NCBI GenBank assembly: GCA_013696835.1
Contig: JACCXV010000001.1
Span: forward strand, 1 to 12,559
DNA from: Gemmatimonadota bacterium
GTDB lineage: Bacteria; Gemmatimonadota; Gemmatimonadetes; JACCXV01
Direction: 5' to 3'
Length of the DNA stretch: 12,559 bases
Shown: positions 1 through 7,892 of the stretch, piece by piece
How positions within the stretch are numbered: position 1 is the first letter of the stretch
Layout of the letters: the number at the start of each line of letters is the position of its first letter
The notes under the pieces: generated by a model
Database searches by the model: none
Seen by the model: the letters and a program-made list of their open reading frames with translations, nothing else
What the model was told of the DNA's origin: nothing
Position numbers and translations under genes: made by a program

Positions 1-1391
<1,391 letters not shown>

Positions 1392-1395
<4 letters not shown>

Positions 1396-1928
1396 GCGCC
1401 ACCTCCGAGCGGCTCGAGCACGCAAAGCTCCTGGTCGGTTTCCACCGCGTCTCCAGCGCCGACGGCCAGCGCGCGGACGACTCCGCCCGCGGGAGCACGG
1501 ATCTCGTTCTCCATCTTCATCGCCTCGATGATGAAGAGCGGCATGCCGGGGTCGACCCTGGTGCCCTCGGTGGCCTCGACCGCGAGCACGCGGCCGGGCA
1601 TGGGCGTACGCACCGACACGGGACGGGAGCTGGTCGCGCCCCCCGTCGCGGGCCGCGCGAGCTCGGCAGCGGCCTCCGGAAGGATGTCCACCGGCCAGGT
1701 GACGCCATGGGCCTGCAGCACGAGGCCGCCGTCGCGGCCGCGGCGCAGGGCTGCCTCGACGGGGCGGCTCCCGAGCAGTACGCGGCCATCCCGCTGCACG
1801 CCCACGGAAAGGACGAGCTCCGGCCCCCCGTCCGACTCGACGCACGCGTGCAGGACGCCTGGCGCCGGCCGCTCGATCCGGACGCGGTAGTCCCTTCCCG
1901 CGAGGCGCACGACGCGCGCGCCCTCCAC
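1392..1928 (-). CDS. Biotin carboxyl carrier protein of an acyl-CoA carboxylase
   Basis: This subunit carries the biotin that shuttles CO2 from the biotin carboxylase to the carboxyltransferase. From the GTG at 1928 it is 178 residues. The C-terminal biotinyl domain (about 105-178) has TPMPGRV, then the EAMKMENEI biotinylation motif with the target lysine at about residue 138, then a second hairpin ending in ETDQELCVLEPL. The N-terminal 100 residues (VVRLAGRDYRVRIE onward) resemble the linker or BT-like region between carboxylase and carrier domains of PccA/MccA-type proteins. The start is inferred: the carboxylase TGA, one C, then GTG (TGACGTG), with no clear Shine-Dalgarno, implying translational coupling. 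The frame stays open upstream to an ATG at 2021, but that extension is Arg-rich and overlaps the carboxylase, so I treat it as non-coding. A single alpha-subunit gene split by a frameshift is the alternative. Confidence 0.88.
1401..1406 (-). promoter_or_regulatory. Ribosome binding site of the methylmalonyl-CoA mutase gene
   Basis: On the minus strand GGAGGT lies 5 bases before the ATG at 1395, inside the last codons of the biotin carrier gene. It decides the start of the mutase gene and should allow strong initiation besides coupling through the ATGA overlap. Confidence 0.8.
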
Positions 1929-1929
1929 G

Positions 1930-3474
1930 TCAGCGAATCCAGACGAACGGAGGACGCTCCGAGCGCCAGCGCGAAGGGACCTCCGCGCCGGCGGAAGCGA
2001 AGCCCGATGCGCCGGCCGCATGCCGGCCGCCGTTGCCGGCTGCCCCGCCTTCGAGACCGAGGACCGCCGCCACGGCGAGCAGCTCGGGCGCTTCGGGGCG
2101 TGGGCGCAGGAGGCTCTCCGCGCGCTCCTCGACGAACCCCGTGTGCAGCTCGCCCGCGCAAAAGGCGGGATCGCCCAGCACGCGTGCGAGAAAGTCCACG
2201 TTGGTCGTGACCCCTTCGATCCGTAGCTCCGCCAGGCCGCCCACCAGCCGGGCTAGCGCCGCCGCGCGGTCCGGTCCCCACGCGCAGAGCTTCCCCAGCA
2301 GCGAGTCGTAGTGGGCCGTCACCACGCTGCCATCCTCGATCCCCCCATCCCAACGGAGCCCGGGGCCCGACGGAAGCCGCAGCCGGCGCACGATGCCCGT
2401 GGCCGGAAGGAAGCCCCGCGCCGGATCCTCGGCACAGACGCGCACCTCCAGGGCCCACCCTCGCGGGTCCGGCCGCAGGAAGCTCGCCGGGAGGGACTCG
2501 CCGGCGGCGATCCTCAGCTGCGCCTCCACGAGGTCCAAGCCGGTGACGAGCTCCGTGACGGGGTGCTCCACCTGCAGGCGCGCGTTGACCTCGATGAAGT
2601 GAATTCGACCCGTGGCGTCCAGCAGGAACTCCACGGTGCCCGCGTTGCGGTAGCCCACGGCCTCCCCGGCGCGGCGGGCCGCCTCGAGCAGCCGCTCCGC
2701 GAGCTCGTGGCACTCGGCGCCTCGATCCCTCCCGGCGGTCACGGGCGAAGGTGTCTCCTCGATCACCTTCTGGTGGCGCCGCTGGATCGAGCACTCGCGC
2801 ACGCCGAGCGCCACGACCCCGCCCCCAGTCCCGAGGATCTGCACCTCCAGGTGCCGCACGCGCCCGAGGTGCCGCTCGAGGTAGAGCGTGGGGTTCGCGA
2901 AGCCCTTCTCCGCCTCACGCGCGGCGGCCGCATACTCCCGCTCGAGCTCGTGCGGGCCGTCCACCCGTCGCATCCCCTTCCCTCCCCCACCACCAGCCGG
3001 CTTCAGCAACACCGGCCAGCCCACCTCCCGCGCCACGCGGAGGGCGTCGGCGGCATCCTGCAGAGCACCGTCGCTGCCGGGAACCACCGGAACGCCCGCG
3101 GCCTGCATGCGCCGGCGCGCGACCGTCTTCTCGCCCACCGCTTCCAGCGTTGCGGGCGCGGGGCCGACGAAGGTGAGGCCTGCCTCCTCGACGGCCCGGG
3201 CGAATTCCGCGTTCTCCGAAAGGAACCCGTAGCCGGGGTGGAGCGCCTCGGCGCCGGTGCTGCGCGCCGCCGCCAGGAGAGCTTGGGCGTTCAGGTAGCT
3301 CTCCGCGGCCGGGGCCGGGCCGACGGGCACGGCCTCGTCGGCGAGCCATACGTGCGGCGCATCGGCGTCCACTTCGGAGAACACCGCGACGCTGCGGATT
3401 CCCAGCACGCGCGCCGTGCGGATCACCCGCAGCGCGATCTCCCCGCGGTTGGCGATCAGGAGCTTGCGGAACAT
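1930..3474 (-). CDS. Biotin carboxylase subunit of an acyl-CoA (probably propionyl-CoA) carboxylase
   Basis: It carboxylates carrier-bound biotin using ATP and bicarbonate, the first half-reaction of acyl-CoA carboxylation. The 514-residue protein has the N-terminal fold (FRKLLIANRGEIALRVIRTA; ALHPGYGFLSENAEFA at 78-93), the ATP-grasp domain with glycine-rich loop LLKPAGGGGGKGM (156-168), ECSIQRRHQKVIEETPSP (227-244) and YRNAGTVEFLL, and the catalytic FIEVNARLQVEHPVTE (293-308) holding metal-binding Glu295 and active-site Arg299. The C-terminal domain runs to about 455, followed by an Ala/Gly-rich tail ending SRWRSERPPFVWIR. The ATG has a GAGGAG site 5 bases upstream. The stop is one base before the GTG of the biotin carrier gene. 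The carboxyltransferase and mutase neighbours point to propionyl-CoA rather than acetyl-CoA carboxylase. The carrier domain is not in this reading frame; whether the split is natural is discussed under findings. Confidence 0.95.
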   Translation of the reverse strand: MFRKLLIANRGEIALRVIRTARVLGIRSVAVFSEVDADAPHVWLADEAVPVGPAPAAESYLNAQALLAAARSTGAEALHPGYGFLSENAEFARAVEEAGLTFVGPAPATLEAVGEKTVARRRMQAAGVPVVPGSDGALQDAADALRVAREVGWPVLLKPAGGGGGKGMRRVDGPHELEREYAAAAREAEKGFANPTLYLERHLGRVRHLEVQILGTGGGVVALGVRECSIQRRHQKVIEETPSPVTAGRDRGAECHELAERLLEAARRAGEAVGYRNAGTVEFLLDATGRIHFIEVNARLQVEHPVTELVTGLDLVEAQLRIAAGESLPASFLRPDPRGWALEVRVCAEDPARGFLPATGIVRRLRLPSGPGLRWDGGIEDGSVVTAHYDSLLGKLCAWGPDRAAALARLVGGLAELRIEGVTTNVDFLARVLGDPAFCAGELHTGFVEERAESLLRPRPEAPELLAVAAVLGLEGGAAGNGGRHAAGASGFASAGAEVPSRWRSERPPFVWIR

Positions 3475-3479
3475 CGCAG

Positions 3480-3485
3480 CTCCTC
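3480..3485 (-). promoter_or_regulatory. Ribosome binding site of the biotin carboxylase gene
   Basis: GAGGAG on the minus strand sits 5 bases before the ATG at 3474, within the 49-base gap after the esterase gene. It supports the chosen start. I see no terminator or clear promoter in the gap. Confidence 0.75.
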
Positions 3486-3523
3486 TGCGCTCGTGACGCC
3501 GGAGGATGAGAGGGCTGTTGGCA

Positions 3524-4426
3524 TCAAGTCCCCAGAAGGAACCGCAGCGCGAGCGGCAGCCGTGCGGCCCACGCGGTCTCGCTGTGTGGCGCGCCTTCCT
3601 CGATCACCACGGTCAGGCGGGCGCGTCCGAGGCCGTGGCCGCGCAGGACATCCTCCAGCTCCCGCACGTTGCGGACGAGCCGCGCGCTCGCTGTGTGCTC
3701 GCCGGCCTCGCGGGTGCCCGCGGCCAGATAGACCCGGTGCGGCCACGTCGTGCACTCGCGGGCCCCCCGCAGCAGACGCCGCCGCCCCAGGAAGAGAGAG
3801 GGGCTCTCGAGGAGCACGCGCCCGAAGATACCCGGGTGGGTCAGGACCGTGTACAGCGCGATCGCGGCCCCCAGGGAGGACCCGCCGAGCCCCGCGTTCC
3901 GGGGCCCTCGGCGCGTCCGGTAGCAGGCCTGGATGAACGGCAGCACCTCTTCCAGAAGGAAGCGTGGATAGGCATGGCCCCGCGGGGTCATGGTGAGGAG
4001 TCCCGCCCCGGCGTAGGGCACGTACTCTTCCGCCCGCTTCGCATCGGCGTGATCGATCCCAACCACGATCCAGGGCGGGATCTCGCCGCCGCGCAGGAGG
4101 TTGTCCAGCGTCTCATCGACGCCCCATTCCATGCCACCGAATCCCGTTGCGCTGTCGAACAGGTTCTGGCCGTCGTTCAGGTACAGCACGGGATAGCGCC
4201 GGTCCCGCCTGGCGGGGTCGTCGTAGCCAGGCGGAACGAGCACTCTCAGGTAACGCGTGTTGCCGAAGACGGAGCTCGTGAACGGGTGGATGCGGAGGTC
4301 GCCTCGCACCGACGATGAGCCGGCGAACACCTCGGTCGCGAGCGCATCGGCCGCGATCCCCGCCAGCGAGCCCACCGGTCCGGGTTCATCGACCGGCGGC
4401 GGTTCGATCCGCGGGACGCCCCTCAC
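3524..4426 (-). CDS. Putative alpha/beta-hydrolase esterase (COG2819/Esterase D-like)
   Basis: A 300-residue protein of the putative-esterase group of alpha/beta hydrolases (relatives of enterochelin and S-formylglutathione esterases); the substrate is unknown. It shows YPVLYLNDGQNLFD (78-91), WGVDETLDNLL (101-111), an IVVGIDHADAKRAEEY stretch (120-135), the nucleophile elbow GLGGSSLGA (179-187) with Ser184 in the GxSxG position, a VYLAAGTRE strand with candidate acid Glu240, and catalytic His281 in GAPHSETAW, the HxExxW pattern of this group. No signal peptide is visible, so it is probably cytoplasmic. Its GTG overlaps the carboxyltransferase stop as GTGA, so it is co-translated with a carboxylase subunit, and it separates that gene from the biotin carboxylase. 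A link to acyl-CoA metabolism is only suggested by this position. Confidence 0.85.
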   Translation of the reverse strand: MRGVPRIEPPPVDEPGPVGSLAGIAADALATEVFAGSSSVRGDLRIHPFTSSVFGNTRYLRVLVPPGYDDPARRDRRYPVLYLNDGQNLFDSATGFGGMEWGVDETLDNLLRGGEIPPWIVVGIDHADAKRAEEYVPYAGAGLLTMTPRGHAYPRFLLEEVLPFIQACYRTRRGPRNAGLGGSSLGAAIALYTVLTHPGIFGRVLLESPSLFLGRRRLLRGARECTTWPHRVYLAAGTREAGEHTASARLVRNVRELEDVLRGHGLGRARLTVVIEEGAPHSETAWAARLPLALRFLLGT

Positions 4427-5973
4427 AGCGGGATGTTGCCGTGCTTGCGGGGTGGGTTGGCGTCGCGCTTGTTGGCGAGCGCGCGCAGGCCGCGGATGAG
4501 CTCCGGCCGCGTGTCGCGCGGGTCGATCACGGCATCCACGTAGCCTCGCTCGGCGGCCACGTAGGGGTTCGCGAAGCGCTGCCGATACTCCTCCGCGCGC
4601 TGCCTGGCGAGTCCGGCCCGCTCGGCGCCGGAGAGCTCCGCGAGCTCGCGCTTGTGGACGATCTCTACGGCGGCGTCCGGCCCCATGACGGCTATCTCGG
4701 CTGTCGGCCAGGCGAAGTTCAGGTCGCCCCGCACGTGCTTGGACGACATGACGTCATAGGCTCCCCCGTAGGCCTTGCGAGTGATGACGGTGAGCTTCGG
4801 GACGGTGGCCTCGCAATAGGCGTACAGCAGTTTGGCCCCGTGGCGGATGATTCCCCCGAACTCCTGTGCCGTCCCTGGCAGGAAGCCCGGCACGTCGACG
4901 AAGGTGACCAGCGGAATGTTGAAGGCGTCGCAGAATCGGATGAACCGCGCGCCCTTGATGGAGGCATCGATGTCCAGCACGCCCGCGAGAACCGCGGGCT
5001 GGTTCGCCACCACGCCGACGGGCCGGCCCGCGAGCCGTGCGAATCCGACCAGCAGGTTGGGCGCGAAACGCGCGTGGATCTCGAAGAGCTCACCGTCGTC
5101 CGCCACGGCGGCGATCACCCGCTTCATGTCATACGGGCGGTTGGGGCTGGCGGGCACGATGTCACGCAGCGCGTCGTCGCGACGCCCGGAGGGATCCCTC
5201 CCGGAGCCAGCCGGGGGATCCTCCCGGTTGTTCAGCGGCAGGAAGGAGAGCAGGTCCCGCACGCTCCGGAGAAGCTCCGGCTCCCCGTCTGCGACGACGT
5301 GCGCGACCCCGCTCCGAGCGGCGTGCGTGTCCGCGCCGCCGAGCTCGTCGAGCGTCACGTCCTCGTGTGTCACGGTCTTCACGACGCTAGGCCCGGTAAC
5401 GAACATGTGGCTGGTTCCGCGCACCATGAAGACGAAGTCGGTGATCGCCGGCGAGTAGACCGCGCCTCCGGCGCACGGCCCGAGGATGGCCGAGAGCTGC
5501 GGCACCACACCCGACAGCAGCGTGTTGCGCAGGAAGATCTCGGCGTACCCCCCGAGACTCACCACCCCCTCCTGGATGCGGGCCCCGCCCGAGTCGTTCA
5601 GACCGATGACGGGCGCTCCGTTCCGCAGCGCGAGGTCCATCACCTTGCAGATCTTCTCCGCGTGTGCCTCGGAGAGCGAGCCCCCGAACACCGAGAAGTC
5701 CTGGCTGAAGACGTACACGGGCCGACCCGACACCTCGCCGAGACCGGTCACGACGCCGTCCCCGGGAATGCGCTGATCGGCGAGCCCGAAATCGCTGGCG
5801 CGGTGCGTCACGAGCATGTCGAGCTCGAGGAAGCTGCCCGGATCGAGAAGCAGATCCAGACGCTCGCGCGCGGAGAGCTTTCCCCGGGCACGCTGGGCGC
5901 GGAGGCGCTCCTCGCCTCCCCCCGCGAGGGCCTCCGCCTTCCTGCGTTCCAGGTCCTTCAGCTCATCGCGCAC
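4423..5973 (-). CDS. pccB: Acyl-CoA carboxylase carboxyltransferase (beta) subunit, probably propionyl-CoA specific
   Basis: It transfers carboxyl from biotin to acyl-CoA, here probably propionyl-CoA to (S)-methylmalonyl-CoA. From the GTG at 5973 it is 516 residues, normal for PccB. It has the N-terminal GKLSARERLDLLLDPGSF segment, two crotonase-like halves with oxyanion loops SGGARIQEG (about 128-136) and YGGAYDVMSSKH (402-413), VTFVDVPGFLPGTAQEFGGIIRHGAKLLYAY, and the typical C-terminus KHGNIPL. Asp407 in GGAYDVM is the position where, as I recall from Streptomyces, Asp goes with propionyl-CoA and Ile with acetyl-CoA. The frame continues to a GTG at 6006, but homologues usually begin at MRDEL-like sequence, so 5973 is preferred; a weak GAAGG lies upstream. 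The start overlaps the lipoprotein stop by 11 bases. Neighbouring carboxylase and mutase genes agree with the assignment. Confidence 0.94.
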   Translation of the reverse strand: MRDELKDLERRKAEALAGGGEERLRAQRARGKLSARERLDLLLDPGSFLELDMLVTHRASDFGLADQRIPGDGVVTGLGEVSGRPVYVFSQDFSVFGGSLSEAHAEKICKVMDLALRNGAPVIGLNDSGGARIQEGVVSLGGYAEIFLRNTLLSGVVPQLSAILGPCAGGAVYSPAITDFVFMVRGTSHMFVTGPSVVKTVTHEDVTLDELGGADTHAARSGVAHVVADGEPELLRSVRDLLSFLPLNNREDPPAGSGRDPSGRRDDALRDIVPASPNRPYDMKRVIAAVADDGELFEIHARFAPNLLVGFARLAGRPVGVVANQPAVLAGVLDIDASIKGARFIRFCDAFNIPLVTFVDVPGFLPGTAQEFGGIIRHGAKLLYAYCEATVPKLTVITRKAYGGAYDVMSSKHVRGDLNFAWPTAEIAVMGPDAAVEIVHKRELAELSGAERAGLARQRAEEYRQRFANPYVAAERGYVDAVIDPRDTRPELIRGLRALANKRDANPPRKHGNIPL

Positions 5974-7768
5974 GTCCGCCGAGCCCTTCGAGCACGGGCG
6001 AGCCACTCGCGATGCGGGAGATGACCGGAACCTTGCTCACGGTCGCTCCACGGATGCGATAGGTGGCTCCCGCCCCGACGTAGGTGGTCTCCGTTGCGGA
6101 CTCGGTGGCGGCTCTCCCTCCGGATGTCGCGGCCCGCCCGGGACGTTCGTCGTCGGGTCGGCCCGAGCGCCGGGGAAGATGGCGCAGCGCCAGCATGGCG
6201 GCATCGTATCCCCATGCCGGGAAGTTGCTCGCGAGCGACCGGCCGTAGCGTCGGAAGTAGGCGTTCCGGAAGTCCCAGTGGCGCGTCACCGCCGGGTCGG
6301 GGGAGAACGTGTCCACGAACCACGCCCCCTCGGCAAAGCCGCCGGCACGCTGCAGGAATCCGGCGTCCCTCCACACCTCGGTCCCCAGGAGCCGGAAGCT
6401 GCCTCCGCTATAGTACTCGATCTGTGAGAGCACGGTGAGGACCTGGTCCGCGCTGCGAGTGGGGAGGAACAGCGCCTGAGCCCCTTCGCGGCGGGACAGG
6501 CGAAGCGCGGCACCGAAGTTCGTGGCGCCGCGCGAGAAGAACCGCTCTTGAACGACCCTGCCACCCTCGGCCTCGAACGCGCGCCGGAACGCGCGCGCGT
6601 CCACCCGGCCGCGCTCGTCGTCGCTGCCGAGGATCGCCACGCGGAGGAGCCGCAGGTTGCGTGCGGCGAAGAGTCCCATCGCCTCTCCCGCCTCGCCCCC
6701 GGCTGCGTTGGGAGCCACCACTCCCGCTCCGCTGCGCAGCAGTGTGCTGTCCGTGGCGGTGGGGGTCACAAGGAGCACGCCGCGGTTCAGAGCGGCGCCG
6801 GCAGCGTTCACGGCCGCCTCGCTCTCCAGCGGCCCGATCACCACGTCCACGCCGCGGCCCGCCAGCTCCGCAACCGACTGGGCCGCGGCAACGCCGCCCT
6901 CTGGCAGCACGTCCAGCCGAAACGCCGGGCCTCCCGAGGCTTCGATCTCTTCGAGCGCCAGCCGTATTCCGTCCTCGATGTCCTGGGCTACGCCCGCCAG
7001 GCGGCCGGTGCGAGGAAGAATGGCGCCGATCGCCTTTCCACCTCCCGCCGCTGGCTTGTCTCGAGGCTCCCGAGCCGGCCGCGTCGCGGCGCCGCGCCCA
7101 CCCAGCCGCTCCGCGATACGCGTGAAGGCGGCGGCCCGGGCCGGATCCTCGAGGCGTGTCTCGTCGGCGGCCCGCGCGTACAACGAAAGCAGAAAGGGAC
7201 GTTCGGGAAAGGTTTCCGCCAGGAGCGAAGCGGAGCCGGGCGCCAGGTCACGCACGGCCGCCTCCGCAACGATCCGCGCGCCCTGCGCGGAGGCGTCGCG
7301 TTCCGAAAGCCGCCGCGCGAGCGTCCGCAGGGCCGCTTCGGGATCCCGCGAGCGCTGGTAGGCGGACGCCAGGACGATGGCGGTGTCCGTGGTTTCGTAG
7401 CCGGGAGCCTCGTCCAGGAGACGCCGCAGATCCTCCACCGCGCGCGCGTGGCGGCCCAACCGGTAGGCGGCGAGGCCACGCTCCCGCAGGCTCACGGTCG
7501 ACGTGTTGCTCCCGGGGTAGAGCGAAACGACGGAGTCGAACGCGACGTATGCCGCCTCGTAGCGACGATCTCCCACGGCGTCCACCCCGCGTTCGTACAG
7601 AGCACGCGCCGCCCGTTCCCCCTCGGCGCCGGGGCGTTCTCCGCTCAGTGGAGGTGGGAATCCACCCGTCCCGAAACACCCCAGCAGCGCCAGGAGAGCC
7701 GCCAGCACCTCGCCGGGGCGCAGGGCTCCGCCCGAGCCACGGCCCCGCCCGCTGAGAAGACTCCGCAT
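5963..7768 (-). CDS. TPR and periplasmic-binding-fold lipoprotein (LpoA/LppC-like or amino-acid-binding-like)
   Basis: From the ATG at 7768 it is 601 residues. An N-terminal signal (Arg-rich to about 17, hydrophobic VLAALLALLG) ends at lipobox LLGC with Cys31, so it is probably a membrane-anchored lipoprotein; Leu at -2 is not ideal. Residues about 48-220 are helical TPR-like repeats (YERGVDAVGDRRYEAAYVAF; GLAAYRLGRHARAVEDL; ASAYQRSRDPEAALRTL). A low-complexity linker leads to a periplasmic-binding fold of the Leu/Ile/Val-binding type from about 245: IGAILPRTGRLAG, DVVIGPLESEAA, LLVTPTATD, VAILGSDDERGR and a FPAWGYDAA segment near 516-524. Helical repeats followed by this fold are the layout of LpoA, which activates a penicillin-binding protein, but activity here is inference; a solute receptor is possible. 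In-frame ATGs at 7822 and 7840 would displace the lipobox too far from the N-terminus. A terminator lies directly before this start. Confidence 0.85.
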   Translation of the reverse strand: MRSLLSGRGRGSGGALRPGEVLAALLALLGCFGTGGFPPPLSGERPGAEGERAARALYERGVDAVGDRRYEAAYVAFDSVVSLYPGSNTSTVSLRERGLAAYRLGRHARAVEDLRRLLDEAPGYETTDTAIVLASAYQRSRDPEAALRTLARRLSERDASAQGARIVAEAAVRDLAPGSASLLAETFPERPFLLSLYARAADETRLEDPARAAAFTRIAERLGGRGAATRPAREPRDKPAAGGGKAIGAILPRTGRLAGVAQDIEDGIRLALEEIEASGGPAFRLDVLPEGGVAAAQSVAELAGRGVDVVIGPLESEAAVNAAGAALNRGVLLVTPTATDSTLLRSGAGVVAPNAAGGEAGEAMGLFAARNLRLLRVAILGSDDERGRVDARAFRRAFEAEGGRVVQERFFSRGATNFGAALRLSRREGAQALFLPTRSADQVLTVLSQIEYYSGGSFRLLGTEVWRDAGFLQRAGGFAEGAWFVDTFSPDPAVTRHWDFRNAYFRRYGRSLASNFPAWGYDAAMLALRHLPRRSGRPDDERPGRAATSGGRAATESATETTYVGAGATYRIRGATVSKVPVISRIASGSPVLEGLGGRAR

Positions 7769-7770
7769 AC

Positions 7771-7804
7771 AAAACGACGAGGTGTGGCGCGATCCACACC
7801 TCGT
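7771..7804 (-). terminator. Intrinsic terminator after rpsA
   Basis: The two arms 7777-7787 and 7794-7804 form a perfect 11-base-pair stem (ACGAGGTGTGG on the minus strand) with a 6-base loop, followed in the minus direction by CG and then TTTT (7774-7771). It starts 88 bases after the rpsA stop, so it most likely ends the upstream transcript. The T-tract ends two bases before the ATG at 7768, which leaves no room for a conventional leader for the lipoprotein gene. Confidence 0.85.
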
Positions 7805-7892
7805 TCGTGGAATGACTCGCATTGGCCGCCGGCCTGTCATCTGCGGACGCCGCTGCCGGGCCCGCGCTGCGACGGGTGGACCTGGTGGGAGC

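Noticed and set aside
1517..2794. A 425-codon minus-strand frame across the carboxylase and carrier genes
   Set aside because: It shifts over two real genes in another frame and its translation is Arg/Gly/Ala/Ser-rich without any domain; only coincidental openness.
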